Source of the DNA: an uncultured Mucilaginibacter sp.
Lineage (GTDB): Bacteria; Bacteroidota; Bacteroidia; Sphingobacteriales; Sphingobacteriaceae
Reading direction: 5' to 3'
NCBI RefSeq assembly: GCF_946481715.1
Contig: NZ_CAMLOV010000124.1
Coordinates: 1 to 17,376, forward strand
Length of the DNA stretch: 17,376 nt
Shown here piece by piece: positions 1 to 7,823 of the stretch (position 1 is its first letter; each line of letters begins with the position of its first letter). The notes beneath the pieces are model-generated. The model was not told the DNA's origin, searched no databases, and saw only the letters and a program-made list of their open reading frames with translations. Both the position numbers and the translations under genes were made by a program.

Positions 1-74
1 CTTGCGTTTTTAGACGATTTTTTCGGTGTTTTTCTTTGTTTTTCTGTGGTTTCCGGAGGCGAATTCCAATTCAT
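1..74 (-). CDS. possible N-terminus of a gene leaving the window (uncertain)
   Basis: An ATG at 72-74 on the minus strand opens a frame that stays open for 24 codons to the window edge. The visible peptide begins MNWNSPPETTEKQ and is rich in Lys, Pro, Ser and Thr. It lies 94 bp downstream of the dioxygenase gene in the same direction. An A/G-rich stretch (AAAGAAAAACTGAA) precedes the ATG. The frame is too short for family recognition and may be chance; the other two minus-strand frames here contain stops. Confidence 0.2.
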   Translation of the reverse strand, partial: MNWNSPPETTEKQRKTPKKSSKNA

Positions 75-168
75 TTCAGTTTTTCTTTACAATGGAGATT
101 ATTGGGGTTTTTGCCGCCGTAAACCAGCAAACGCCGCTGCGCGGATTTTACCTTTTGCCAATGCAATG

Positions 169-948
169 CTACAAACGCAGCGCTATCCTGATGGCTTCCT
201 CTACCGGGCTGAACGACCCCGCCCCCTCAATGTTAAAATCGCCGGCTGGCAATAGCGGCGGCTGTGCCATAAACTTTGGCACCAGCCCGCAATGCCGTTG
301 TGCAGCATGAACAAGGAACGGATGACAGAGATACACGGTACCGGCTTGCCCGGTGGCCAACACTTCATTCCGCACGGGCAAGCCGGGCAGTTTTGCGGCC
401 AGCTCCATAAACGACAAGCCGGCTTCGCCTTCCGGTTGTAACAGCCTGGCAACATCGAGGTGCGAGCCTTTGCGGATCTTTGTAGGCGCATCCTGCTCCC
501 CCACATCCGAAAACAGGAAGAGCATCAGCAGCCCACGGCCTTTGGAGCGTACATTAATACGCGCGGCGAAATAGTCGTTTGGATCGGCCCCGGCAAAGCT
601 GGCATCTACATGCCAGCCCGTATCGCCTGAATCTACCGCCGACGGGAAGCGGACCGGAAAAGCACCCATGCTGGTACAGGGTATCCATTTGCCTTTGCCA
701 ACCAATTGATTGAACGCGGTATGAAGGATAGGCGTATTGGCAGCACGGACGAAGGGCGGTTGGGTGTACATCCCCAGCCAGACAACCGGGCGCACCCAGG
801 TGCTTGGGTCGCCGGCATTGCCCGGAAGGTCTTGCCAAAGGATATCCCTTGCTTCGGCGGCATCAGCAGCAGAAAAGGCATTATCGATGCGGACAAACCC
901 ATCGGTAATAAATGATTGTATTTGTTGTGAATTTAAGCTATCGTGCAT
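169..948 (-). CDS. phytanoyl-CoA dioxygenase (PhyH) family protein
   Basis: This 259-residue protein looks like an Fe(II)/2-oxoglutarate-dependent oxygenase of the PhyH family, which hydroxylates small molecules in the cytoplasm. The HxD iron-binding pair is seen in GWHVDASF (H113, D115). The distal histidine is most likely H214 in CHPFLVHAAQRH, where the family normally has an H-G-S/A-x-P-N type sequence. The usual 2-oxoglutarate-binding Arg shortly after that His is not obvious; R218 is the nearest, so co-substrate binding should be checked. Length is normal for the family, and there is no signal peptide. The ATG at 946-948 is the first start in the frame. The gene stands alone, with 441 bp free upstream. 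The substrate cannot be inferred. Confidence 0.8.
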   Translation of the reverse strand: MHDSLNSQQIQSFITDGFVRIDNAFSAADAAEARDILWQDLPGNAGDPSTWVRPVVWLGMYTQPPFVRAANTPILHTAFNQLVGKGKWIPCTSMGAFPVRFPSAVDSGDTGWHVDASFAGADPNDYFAARINVRSKGRGLLMLFLFSDVGEQDAPTKIRKGSHLDVARLLQPEGEAGLSFMELAAKLPGLPVRNEVLATGQAGTVYLCHPFLVHAAQRHCGLVPKFMAQPPLLPAGDFNIEGAGSFSPVEEAIRIALRL

Positions 949-1389
949 AATATTTAATATAAAAGTTTAAACAATAAACAGCCCATGCCCCACTCCGGGG
1001 ACAATGGCATATACCATTAAAAATTTATATTATAACATTACAGCCATTCTCATACGGCAAAGATATAAAACACGCCTTAACGAGAGTACGGTGGTTGGAG
1101 AAATTTCACAAAGGCGCCGGACCGGCGAATATCGGCACAGAGTTGCTACCGCAAAATTTACAGCCGCGTGCATACTGCGGCTGGCTTACCTGTATTGATG
1201 CCCATTGTTTACCCGATTGATAATGGGTATTACCTCGCGCATCCCGGCCCATTCGTAGTGGGGTTAACGATTGAGGTGCCATTGCCTAAGAGCGTACTAA
1301 ACACACCTTGAAAATCAAATGGCTTGCCAAACAATCCGGAAGTTGGAACAACGGTTATTCAATACGGCCAATTAATAATCCAATTTTCC
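949..1389. other. 441-bp intergenic region with two inverted repeats
   Basis: No convincing gene is seen; open frames here are short and do not resemble proteins. It must hold the promoter of the dioxygenase gene (minus strand, near 950-1000), but I find no clear TAnnTTTG box. Two compact inverted repeats are present: CGCCGG-A-CCGGCG at 1115-1127, and CAGCCGC-N9-GCGGCTG at 1161-1183. Read on the minus strand, the second is followed by TAAATTTTG and could be a late terminator of the molybdenum-enzyme operon, although it lies about 200 bp past that stop codon. Confidence 0.4.
1161..1183 (-). terminator. stem-loop, possible weak terminator
   Basis: There is a perfect 7-bp GC-rich stem (CAGCCGC / GCGGCTG) with a 9-base loop. 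On the minus strand it is followed by an AT-rich stretch (TAAATTTTG) rather than a clean T-run. It lies downstream of the minus-strand operon ending at 1390, so termination is possible but unproven. Confidence 0.25.
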
Positions 1390-3546
1390 TTAAACCGTAT
1401 TCATATCAAATGGAAGTTTCCTTATCCTTTTACCGGTAAGATCATAAATGGCATCTGTAAGAGCCGGCGCAAAAGGGGGCAAACCTGGCTCACCAACGCC
1501 ACCGGCATCTGCAGTATTATCCATAATATGTACTTCAACAGCCGGCATATCGGTTATTCGCGGCATTAAATAATCATAAAAATTATGCTGCTCTACCAAG
1601 CCATTTTTAAAGGTAATTTGGTGTATTGTTGCGGCACCAATCGCCATTACTATAGATCCCTCCACTTGTGCCCTAATAATGTCCGGGTTAACATACCAGC
1701 CGCAGTCCATTACAGCCCAAACCTGGTCAATCTTCACTTTACCATCGGTATGCCTGGATACTTTTACTATTTGCCCAACAGTAGTACCAAAGCATTCGGT
1801 AATAGCCACGCCAAAGCCCTGGTTCTTTTTCCTGTTCTTCCAGCCGGATACTTCTTCCATTTTAGTGATCAAGGCCTGGCAACGCTCCTCTTTAAGGTAC
1901 TTTCTTCTAAAATCAAGCTGATCCTGCCCGGCAAGAGCGGCCATCTCGTTGATGAAACTTTCGTAGGCGAAGCCATTGGTAGATGCATAAACCGATCGCC
2001 ACCACATGTTTGGCAGAGGCATCTCATACGGGACATCCGAAAAACTGATATTCTTAATGCTGCCAAAGTAGGGCGCCAAAAATCCTTCGGTAGTACTCCC
2101 GTTGGCTTTACCCCTAGCCGGGTTGCCCCAATGGCCGATATTCTGCCCGGCCATTTTAAACTTTAAAGCAGTAATTTCATTATTATCAACCGATCCCTCA
2201 CCGCGGTAAGAAATCCCGGCACGGTAAGGCCCCTGCGTTAAATCGTCCTCCCTTGTCCATATTACCTGCACAGGCCCGCCTAATTCTTTGGAAATGGCTA
2301 CTGCTTCCTGGGTATAGTCTAAATATGCCTTGCGCCCAAACCCGCCGCCTAAAAAGGTCATGTTAACAAACACTTTTTCTCTTGGGATTTTAAATTTATC
2401 GCTGAGATCGCCCTGCACCCAGTCGGGAGCCTGTATCGGGCCCCAAATTTCTATTTTATCGTTTTGGTAATGTGCGGTACAATTCAGTGGCTCCATAGCA
2501 GCGTGCGACTGATAGGGCGTCTGATAAATTACATCGATTTTTTTAATGGCTGCTTTTAAAATTTGATCCGGCTCGCCTTGTTTTTTAAAGGAAAGCCCTT
2601 CTTGTGTTTTAAGCAGCGTATCATGGGCTTTATAAACGTCTGCGGTGTTTACATGGTCAAATCCACTGTCGTCCCACTCAACGCGCAATGCTTTTCGTCC
2701 CTGCATGGCCGCCCAGGTACTATCAGCAACAACAACTACGCCGTCGCGGGTGGTACCAACCACCAACATTTGCACGGTAAATACTTTTTTAACACCCGGC
2801 ACTTTCAACGTAGCAGAATCGTCGAAGCTTTTTAGTTTGCCCCGCAACCTTGGGTTTCTTTCTACTACAGCATAAAGCATCCCCGGCAGTTTTTTATCCA
2901 AACCAAAAATCGCTCGCCCATTGGTTTTCAGAGGCGTATCAAGCCGTTGAAGCGGCTTGCGAATTAACTTGTATGCCGAAACCGGTTTAAGTTTTACATC
3001 TTTAGGTGCGGTAAGCTTAGAAGCTGCCAACACCAGGTCGCCATAATTCAACTTTTTTCCGGTGGGCTTATGAACAACATGGCCCGATTCTGCATAACAT
3101 TCGCTTGCCGGAACATTCCATTGGTTTGCTGCTGCGGTTATCAGCATTTCGCGGGCAGTAGCGCTCAATTTTAATAGTTTCTTGTAAGATCCTCTGATGG
3201 TTGAACTTCCGCCTGTGATCTGACTGCCGAATTTGGTAGGATGGCCCTGGGCGAACACTACGTTGATATCCTTCAGGTCGACCTCTAATTCCTCTGCTAT
3301 GATCTGCGGCACCGACTGATAGGAGCCCTGCCCCATTTCCGCACGGTGATCGGTTAAACTTACTTTGCCACTGGTGTCTATGCGTATCCATGCATTAAAA
3401 TCAAAAGCTGTCTCATCAGTAGCGTTTGCCGAAATTAATGCTTCCTTTTTGGCGTTTGCCGGCATGTAAAATCCCAGGCAAAGCGCGGTTCCGGCTACGC
3501 TTGTTACCCGCAGGAAATTCCTTCTCGATAATTCTTTACTTTCCAT
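1390..3546 (-). CDS. molybdopterin-binding subunit, xanthine dehydrogenase / isoquinoline 1-oxidoreductase beta type
   Basis: This is the catalytic molybdenum-hydroxylase subunit of 718 residues, a normal length for the IorB-like branch. The N-terminus carries a twin-arginine signal (SRRNFLRV, residues 7-14, then a hydrophobic stretch to about 29), so the folded complex is expected in the periplasm. Cofactor motifs are in order: EMGQGSYQ (70-77), HAAMEPLNCTA (348-358), FLGGGFGRK (398-406), and near the C-terminus GGVGEPGLPP (682-691), whose E686 is the expected catalytic glutamate. The family hydroxylates N-heterocycles or oxidises aldehydes. The gene is last in an operon behind the cytochrome (26-bp gap) and the 2Fe-2S subunit. 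The substrate is unknown; the isoquinoline name reflects homology only. Confidence 0.93.
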   Translation of the reverse strand: MESKELSRRNFLRVTSVAGTALCLGFYMPANAKKEALISANATDETAFDFNAWIRIDTSGKVSLTDHRAEMGQGSYQSVPQIIAEELEVDLKDINVVFAQGHPTKFGSQITGGSSTIRGSYKKLLKLSATAREMLITAAANQWNVPASECYAESGHVVHKPTGKKLNYGDLVLAASKLTAPKDVKLKPVSAYKLIRKPLQRLDTPLKTNGRAIFGLDKKLPGMLYAVVERNPRLRGKLKSFDDSATLKVPGVKKVFTVQMLVVGTTRDGVVVVADSTWAAMQGRKALRVEWDDSGFDHVNTADVYKAHDTLLKTQEGLSFKKQGEPDQILKAAIKKIDVIYQTPYQSHAAMEPLNCTAHYQNDKIEIWGPIQAPDWVQGDLSDKFKIPREKVFVNMTFLGGGFGRKAYLDYTQEAVAISKELGGPVQVIWTREDDLTQGPYRAGISYRGEGSVDNNEITALKFKMAGQNIGHWGNPARGKANGSTTEGFLAPYFGSIKNISFSDVPYEMPLPNMWWRSVYASTNGFAYESFINEMAALAGQDQLDFRRKYLKEERCQALITKMEEVSGWKNRKKNQGFGVAITECFGTTVGQIVKVSRHTDGKVKIDQVWAVMDCGWYVNPDIIRAQVEGSIVMAIGAATIHQITFKNGLVEQHNFYDYLMPRITDMPAVEVHIMDNTADAGGVGEPGLPPFAPALTDAIYDLTGKRIRKLPFDMNTV

Positions 3547-3572
3547 AATGGTTCTGTATCTGTTGAATTATT

Positions 3573-4184
3573 CTATTTTGCTTTGGCTGATGGGGCGTAT
3601 GCTCCTTTCGTTATCCATAGTTTTACCTGTGCAACAAACGCTGGCCTGCTCATAGGCGGCAATGTGCGGCCTTCACCGGGATGCCAGGCCCAACCTACCA
3701 AATCATCGTTGGCCATATGGTCTATCAATTGGTCCTTTGTTCTTCCACCGTTTTGTTTAGGATCAAGGAGTTGTAAAGCCAGTTGGCGTGGTGTGCGGCC
3801 CTGGAACACCATGCGCATGTTAGCAGGAGGCAACCCCCATTTGGGGTTGCCGGGTGGCATGTGCAAACCGGCAGTGTTTTCTGCCTGATGGCAGTTACTG
3901 CACCGGGCAGCGTATATGCCTTTCCCATCAAGGCCACGTTTAACGTTCATGGTATGAATATGGCTGTCGTCCCCTTGTAACGGTGCGTCGCCCGCAGGAT
4001 GGCAATTCATACAGCGTGCAGTGGTTAATACTTTATAAACAGCCATAAACGCTTTGGCAGAACCAATACTGTCTTTAGGTACAACCATAAAGCTGTTTCC
4101 TTTTTTTGCGGGCATCATCCGGAATGATAGCGTAATCATTCCTGTTAAAAGCACCACACCACATAAGATGATCAGCTTTTTCAT
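3573..4184 (-). CDS. exported diheme c-type cytochrome of the molybdenum oxidase
   Basis: This 203-residue protein begins with a Sec-type signal or anchor (hydrophobic residues 3-20). It carries two heme-c motifs, CMNCH (C58, C61, H62) and CSNCH (C95, C98, H99). It is probably the electron acceptor of the neighbouring molybdenum enzyme, passing electrons from the 2Fe-2S cluster to the respiratory chain. Its start codon overlaps the stop of the 2Fe-2S gene (ATGA at 4181-4184), implying translational coupling, and the molybdenum subunit follows 26 bp later. In many relatives the cytochrome is encoded after, or fused elsewhere than, the large subunit; here it lies between the two enzyme subunits. 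Bacteroidetes homologues are often labelled isoquinoline 1-oxidoreductase subunit although they are cytochromes. Confidence 0.88.
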   Translation of the reverse strand: MKKLIILCGVVLLTGMITLSFRMMPAKKGNSFMVVPKDSIGSAKAFMAVYKVLTTARCMNCHPAGDAPLQGDDSHIHTMNVKRGLDGKGIYAARCSNCHQAENTAGLHMPPGNPKWGLPPANMRMVFQGRTPRQLALQLLDPKQNGGRTKDQLIDHMANDDLVGWAWHPGEGRTLPPMSRPAFVAQVKLWITKGAYAPSAKAK

Positions 4185-4651
4185 GATTTAGCCCCTTCCG
4201 TTTGCATGGCCGCTGCTTTATGTATTGCTACCCTAATACGCAGGTAAGTGCCGCAGCGGCATATATTTCCTGCCATGGCATTATCAATGTCCTGATCTGT
4301 TGGATTGGGGTTTTGCCGCAATAGTACCGCAGCAGACATGAGTTGCCCGGATTGGCAATAGCCGCATTGCGGAACATTCATTTCGTTCCATGCCAGTTGT
4401 AAGGGATGATCATTGTTTAGCGAGAGCCCCTCTATGGTAACTAATTTCTGACCGGCTGCCCGGCTAACTTTTGTTACGCAGGAACGAACGGCCTCTCCGT
4501 TTAGATGAACGGTGCAGGCCCCGCATTGGGCGGCTCCGCATCCATACTTAGTTCCCGTTAATCCAAGTATATCTCTGATGGCCCATAGCAGCGGCATGTT
4601 TGGATCCGCATCGATGTGGTGATTTTGCCCGTTAACGTTAATATTTATCAT
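4181..4651 (-). CDS. 2Fe-2S subunit of molybdenum hydroxylase (IorA/CoxS-like)
   Basis: This small electron-transfer subunit has two 2Fe-2S clusters. I prefer the ATG at 4649-4651, giving 156 residues beginning MININVNGQ; a TTG two codons upstream is in frame but unnecessary. The plant-ferredoxin-type cluster has C38, C43, C46 and C58 (CGAAQCGAC). The C-terminal cluster has C96, C99, C131 and C133 (CGYCQSGQ and CRCG). There is no signal peptide, as expected if it is carried out by the Tat signal of the large subunit. It is first in the operon, 105 bp after the AraC gene, and overlaps the cytochrome gene by 4 bp. Confidence 0.93.
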   Translation of the reverse strand: MININVNGQNHHIDADPNMPLLWAIRDILGLTGTKYGCGAAQCGACTVHLNGEAVRSCVTKVSRAAGQKLVTIEGLSLNNDHPLQLAWNEMNVPQCGYCQSGQLMSAAVLLRQNPNPTDQDIDNAMAGNICRCGTYLRIRVAIHKAAAMQTEGAKS

Positions 4652-4740
4652 AAGCAAGCATTTAGTGAATAAATGTAATAAAATTTAACAAGTCCCTCTT
4701 TAATTTACTGCGTCGGCATAGTAGCAGTTAGATAAATTTC

Positions 4741-4755
4741 TTAACTGGCCGTTAA
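4741..4755. promoter_or_regulatory. short inverted repeat between AraC gene and oxidase operon
   Basis: TTAAC-TGGCC-GTTAA lies immediately after the AraC stop codon (minus strand), in the 105-bp gap before the 2Fe-2S gene. It could be part of an operator or a weak hairpin ending the AraC transcript. The arms are only 5 bp and AT-rich, so chance is a real alternative. Confidence 0.25.
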
Positions 4756-4756
4756 A

Positions 4757-5653
4757 TTAATTCAGCCTTCTATATTCGTTAGGCGTTACGCCTGTTTTTT
4801 GTTTAAACAGCCTGGTAAAGTGTTGCTGATACTTAAAACCTAACCCTGCGGCTATTTCATTGATGGATTTGCCTGGGTTGAATATCTTCTCCTTGGCTTC
4901 TTCTATCACCCTCGACTGGATGTAGTCTAACGCAGTTTGCCCTGTTTCTTTTTTGATCAGGTCGCCGAAATAGTTAGCAGATAAATGCATTTGATCGGCA
5001 CAATATGCAACACTGGGTAACCCGTAAATTTTGGCCTTGTCCGACCTGAAATAATCGGTTAACAGGTTTTCAAAGCGAATTAATATATCCTTGTTCACAT
5101 TATTGCGTGTAATAAACTGGCGGTCGTAAAAGCGCATACAGTAGTTCAAGAACAATTCGATGTTAGAAACTATCAGCGTTTTGCTATGCTTATCAATATT
5201 TTGTTCAATTTCTTCGGCAATCTTTTGCAAGCCATCTACAATAGTTTTCCTTTCTTTTTTAGAAAGGTGCAGCGCCTCGTTTACCTCATAGGAGAAGAAC
5301 GAATATTCTTTGATCACTTTCGCCAAATGTGTTCCTTTGATGAGGTCGGGGTGAAACACCAAAGCATACCCCGACGGCTTTATGGCTACACCTTTGCTGT
5401 CGATGCCGTACACCTGGCCCGGAGAAACAAACACCAGCGTACCATCCTCATAATCGTAAGGCTGGCATCCGTAGGTGATGTCACCGCACTTGATGTTCTT
5501 TAAAAACACAGCATATATGCCCATGTAATGTTTAAAGCGCTGAATGGATGGTATTTGATTGAAATTAACAACACTAACTAAAGGGTGCTGCGTATCCGCC
5601 CCCACATAAGCGTTGTACTGCCCAACCGTATCAATTCTTGTTACTTGCTCCAT
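4757..5653 (-). CDS. AraC family transcriptional regulator
   Basis: This 298-residue regulator starts at the ATG at 5651-5653 (MEQVTRIDTV); an in-frame TTG seven codons upstream is unlikely to be used. The N-terminal ~190 residues form a probable cupin-like sensing domain (for example GTLVFVSPGQVYGI, 71-84). The C-terminus is a two-HTH AraC domain. Its first helix-turn-helix is around LPSVAYCADQMHLSANYF (212-229), its second around SINEIAAGLGFKYQQHFTR (263-281), and it ends with the typical F-K-x-x-T-G-x-T-P-x-E-Y-R. It is encoded just ahead of the oxidase operon in the same direction and divergently from the acetyltransferase-cupin operon, so it is well placed to control both. A -7 box lies at 5672-5679. 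Confidence 0.92.
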   Translation of the reverse strand: MEQVTRIDTVGQYNAYVGADTQHPLVSVVNFNQIPSIQRFKHYMGIYAVFLKNIKCGDITYGCQPYDYEDGTLVFVSPGQVYGIDSKGVAIKPSGYALVFHPDLIKGTHLAKVIKEYSFFSYEVNEALHLSKKERKTIVDGLQKIAEEIEQNIDKHSKTLIVSNIELFLNYCMRFYDRQFITRNNVNKDILIRFENLLTDYFRSDKAKIYGLPSVAYCADQMHLSANYFGDLIKKETGQTALDYIQSRVIEEAKEKIFNPGKSINEIAAGLGFKYQQHFTRLFKQKTGVTPNEYRRLN

Positions 5654-5671
5654 AATTGCGTGTTTACAACA

Positions 5672-5679
5672 CAAACTTA
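5672..5679 (-). promoter_or_regulatory. -7 promoter box of the AraC gene
   Basis: On the minus strand this reads TAAGTTTG, a full match to the Bacteroidetes TAnnTTTG box, 18 bp upstream of the preferred ATG. This supports the ATG at 5653 as the start: transcription from this box would begin downstream of the alternative TTG. No clear -33 TTTG is present at the usual distance, which fits an activated promoter. Confidence 0.55.
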
Positions 5680-5705
5680 AATAACCATTTTGTTTTTAGT
5701 GGCGG

Positions 5706-5721
5706 CTGATAGCGTTATCAG
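5706..5721. promoter_or_regulatory. inverted repeat in the AraC/acetyltransferase divergent promoter region
   Basis: CTGATA-GCGT-TATCAG is a perfect 6-bp inverted repeat centred about 27 bp upstream of the start of the AraC -7 box. It lies 103 bp before the acetyltransferase ATG. Its position between two divergent promoters suits an operator, but the binding protein is unknown. Confidence 0.4.
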
Positions 5722-5824
5722 TAAAAGTGGTAAATAAAACCGTAACCTGTATAAAGCTGTTGCACACATTAGTGCCGAAGTTTGCCTTATTAATAATTAT
5801 AACGTTAAGGCATTGATAATCAAT

Positions 5825-6388
5825 ATGGATTCTTTAGACATTTTTGATAGGCTGAAAGCAGGCGAAGTTATTCGGTTGACGGATCCGGAGTTTAAGAAGA
5901 TAGATGATACCGTGAGCCATACAATGAGGCTGTCGGCCAGGCTTAACGCCGCTACGGAAATTGGTGATGCACGCAAAATATTAGGTGAGATTATTGGGAA
6001 GGTAATAGATGACAGTACTACTGTTTTTGTTCCATTCTACACCAATTTTGGCAAGTTTATTACCATCGGCAAAAATGTATTTATCAATCATGCCTGCTCC
6101 TTTTTAGATTTAGGCGGGATCACTATTGAAGACAATGTGTTGATAGGCCCCAGGGTAAACCTTGTTACGGAAAACCACCCTGCCGACCCGGGCGAAAGGC
6201 GGTCATTAACAACCAAGCCTATTGTAATTAGGCGGAACGCCTGGATCGGCGCAAACGCTACAATTTTGCCCGGCGTAACCATAGGAGAGAATGCCATTGT
6301 GGCTGCGGGCGCAGTTGTATCCAAGGATGTACCGGCAAACAGTGTTGTGGGCGGGGTGCCTGCCAAATTTATCAAAGCAATAGATTAA
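5825..6388 (+). CDS. sugar/maltose O-acetyltransferase-like, left-handed beta-helix
   Basis: This 187-residue protein has hexapeptide repeats of the left-handed beta-helix acyltransferase fold (LbH_MAT-like). It likely transfers acetyl from acetyl-CoA to a sugar or other small hydroxyl or amine acceptor in the cytoplasm. An N-terminal helical segment (1-60) precedes repeats such as IGKNVFINHACSF, IEDNVLIG and IGENAIVAAGAVV. H118 in TENHPADP is the expected catalytic histidine, and VVGGVPAKFI is the conserved C-terminal signature. The ATG at 5825 is chosen over an in-frame TTG at 5813; a small palindrome (ATTGAT-A-ATCAAT, 5812-5824) abuts it. The cupin gene starts 4 bp after the stop, so the three plus-strand genes are probably one operon. 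Confidence 0.88.
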   Translation: MDSLDIFDRLKAGEVIRLTDPEFKKIDDTVSHTMRLSARLNAATEIGDARKILGEIIGKVIDDSTTVFVPFYTNFGKFITIGKNVFINHACSFLDLGGITIEDNVLIGPRVNLVTENHPADPGERRSLTTKPIVIRRNAWIGANATILPGVTIGENAIVAAGAVVSKDVPANSVVGGVPAKFIKAID

Positions 6389-6392
6389 CGTT

Positions 6393-6893
6393 ATGAAAAT
6401 AAATTCAGCAATTAAAGTACTGTGCCTGCTCATGGCATTATTTGCCCTTGCTTGCACAAACAACAAAAACCAGGAAAAAATGACAACAGCAAACCAAGCG
6501 CATTTATTCCCTAAGGGAGATAAGTTACCCGCAGCTTACTTTACCGGCAATGCCTACTTAAAACCGTTGCTTGCCAAAGATGCCAATAACGATTTTATGA
6601 TGGGTAGCGTTACTTTTGAGCCGGGCGCAAGAACCATCTGGCACACCCACCCAAGGGGGCAGGTACTAATTGTTACCGAAGGCGGGGGCTGGTACCAGGT
6701 AAAGGGCAAACCTGCACAGCCTATACACAAAGGGGATGTGATCAATGTTCCTGAGAATACCGAGCACTGGCACGGCGCATCTGTTAAAACCGAAATGGCA
6801 CATATTGCAATAACCAACTATAAAGGCGATGTGAATGTGGTTTGGTTAAAACCAGTTACCCATGAGCAGTATGCAACCGTAAACAAACCATGA
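6393..6893 (+). CDS. cupin-domain lipoprotein
   Basis: The 166-residue protein starts with a lipoprotein signal: a hydrophobic stretch, then LFALAC with the lipid-carrying Cys at residue 21. This predicts membrane anchoring outside the cytoplasm. A single cupin barrel follows, with the metal ligands visible: IWHTHPRGQ (H84, H86, Q90) and EHWHGA (H127, possibly H125). The sequence resembles the cupin partner of carboxymuconolactone-decarboxylase proteins, a group that includes manganese-dependent hydroxynitrile lyase-type enzymes, but the reaction here is unknown. Its stop overlaps the start of the next gene (ATGA at 6890-6893), implying coupled translation and a joint function with that protein. 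Confidence 0.87.
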   Translation: MKINSAIKVLCLLMALFALACTNNKNQEKMTTANQAHLFPKGDKLPAAYFTGNAYLKPLLAKDANNDFMMGSVTFEPGARTIWHTHPRGQVLIVTEGGGWYQVKGKPAQPIHKGDVINVPENTEHWHGASVKTEMAHIAITNYKGDVNVVWLKPVTHEQYATVNKP

Positions 6894-7618
6894 GCGTTAA
6901 AACTAAAAATAGTAACAGGTGGCTGCTTTGGCAGTTCCTTTTATGCCTTTTATTTATTCCTTACAAAATGACCGCACAAAATAAAACAGGGCCGGCCCTC
7001 AATGGCAAGGAGCAGGCAATAGTAAGCATAGCATCACTTACGGCCGTTGGAGACATGGGCAATTTGAAAACAGCGCTTAACGCCGGGCTTAACGCAGAAC
7101 TCACCGTTAACGAGATAAAAGAGGTATTGGTGCACTTATATGCCTATTGCGGTTTCCCAAGAAGCTTAAATGGCATTACCTTATTCATGTCGGTTTTAGA
7201 GGAGCGAAAATCTAAAGGCATTACAGATACACAGGGTAAAGATTTTATTGGCCATGCTGATACTGACAATTATGAAAGGGGCCGCAAAACGCTCGAAACA
7301 CTAAGCAAAACTCCACAAGTAAAGCCCGCACCGGGGTTTGGCGAATTTGCACCACGCATAGACGCTTTTTTGAAAGAGCATTTGTTTGCCGATATTTTTG
7401 AAAGCGATGTGCTCTCTTATCAGCAACGAGAACTGGTTACCATATCTGCCCTGGCAGCCATGACGGGTGTGGCATCACAATTGCAATTCCATGTTCAGGC
7501 GGGTATTAATACAGGCATAACTAAAGACCAGTTAACCGCCGTTTCGCTAATCATTAAAGAAGGCATTAATGAAGAGCAGGCCAATATTTTACGGAACGCT
7601 ATCAAAAAAATCCATTGA
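6890..7618 (+). CDS. exported carboxymuconolactone decarboxylase (CMD/AhpD-like) family protein
   Basis: The 242-residue protein has a signal peptide (residues 10-30, ending around MTAQ) and two CMD-type helical domains. The first is at about 40-103, with the H82 / C87 region LVHLYAYCGFPRSLNG. The second is at about 160-238, with VTISALAAMTG and QFHVQAGINTGIT, H201. CMD proteins include gamma-carboxymuconolactone decarboxylase and AhpD peroxidase partners. The CxxC pair of AhpD is not seen, so a peroxidase role is unsupported. Most family members are cytoplasmic; the signal peptide here matches the lipoprotein signal on the overlapping cupin gene, so the pair probably act together in the envelope. 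It is last in the operon; a hairpin terminator follows about 100 bp later. Confidence 0.85.
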   Translation: MSVKTKNSNRWLLWQFLLCLLFIPYKMTAQNKTGPALNGKEQAIVSIASLTAVGDMGNLKTALNAGLNAELTVNEIKEVLVHLYAYCGFPRSLNGITLFMSVLEERKSKGITDTQGKDFIGHADTDNYERGRKTLETLSKTPQVKPAPGFGEFAPRIDAFLKEHLFADIFESDVLSYQQRELVTISALAAMTGVASQLQFHVQAGINTGITKDQLTAVSLIIKEGINEEQANILRNAIKKIH

Positions 7619-7693
7619 TAATATCCCCCCCGTGTCATGTGTCTTCGCCTAACTTTGAACATTTATTAGTGTCCACGCAGACGTGTCTGACTT

Positions 7694-7781
7694 ACTAAAT
7701 GAAGGAGTTTCTACTTTAGTTAATTTAAGCGTGGACGCTTAAATTTTTTGGCATCGGGGCGTGGACGCCCGGAAGGGCGGG
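7694..7781 (+). repeat. double-hairpin intergenic repeat, copy A
   Basis: These 88 bases recur at 10208-10294 in the same orientation. A hand alignment shows about nine substitutions and one single-T indel, roughly 89% identity. The element contains two hairpins with the same tip GCGT-GG-ACGC: an 11-bp stem at 7722-7745 and a 6-bp GC stem (GGGCGT-GG-ACGCCC) at 7757-7770. Both hairpins are intact in both copies, while most differences fall outside the stems. No open frame or transposase is inside, so it is a non-autonomous dispersed element. Confidence 0.8.
7722..7749 (+). terminator. intrinsic terminator within repeat copy A
   Basis: A perfect 11-bp stem (AATTTAAGCGT / ACGCTTAAATT) with a GG tip runs into six T residues (7744-7749). 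In plus orientation this is a standard rho-independent terminator form for the acetyltransferase-cupin-CMD operon ending at 7618. The complementary A-run on the other side is missing, so it should act mainly on plus-strand transcripts. Confidence 0.6.
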
Positions 7782-7802
7782 CGATAATAATTTGTTTGCG
7801 TT

Positions 7803-7823
7803 ACACTACGGAATCCGTAGTGT
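7803..7823. repeat. perfect 10-bp-arm palindrome
   Basis: ACACTACGGA-A-TCCGTAGTGT is a perfect inverted repeat just beyond repeat copy A. It does not match the arms of the other hairpins but has the same architecture: an AT/GC arm, a GC-rich tip and almost no loop. It looks like another member of the hairpin collection rather than a terminator, because no T-run follows. Confidence 0.65.

Noticed and set aside
1201..1227. CCCATT / AATGGG inverted repeat
   Set aside because: Six-base arms with a 15-base spacer are expected by chance in a 441-bp region, and no gene start is nearby.
1361..1401. inverted repeat AATACGG / CCGTATT around the end of the molybdenum-subunit gene
   Set aside because: The 27-base AT-rich loop and overlap with the coding end make a functional hairpin doubtful.
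1585..2166. 193-codon plus-strand open frame
   Set aside because: It lies wholly antisense within the molybdopterin-subunit gene, whose protein motifs are unambiguous, and its translation has no family character.
4655..5815. TTG starts for the 2Fe-2S, first AraC and acetyltransferase genes
   Set aside because: In each case an ATG a few codons downstream gives a better N-terminus; for the AraC gene, transcription from the -7 box would begin after the TTG.
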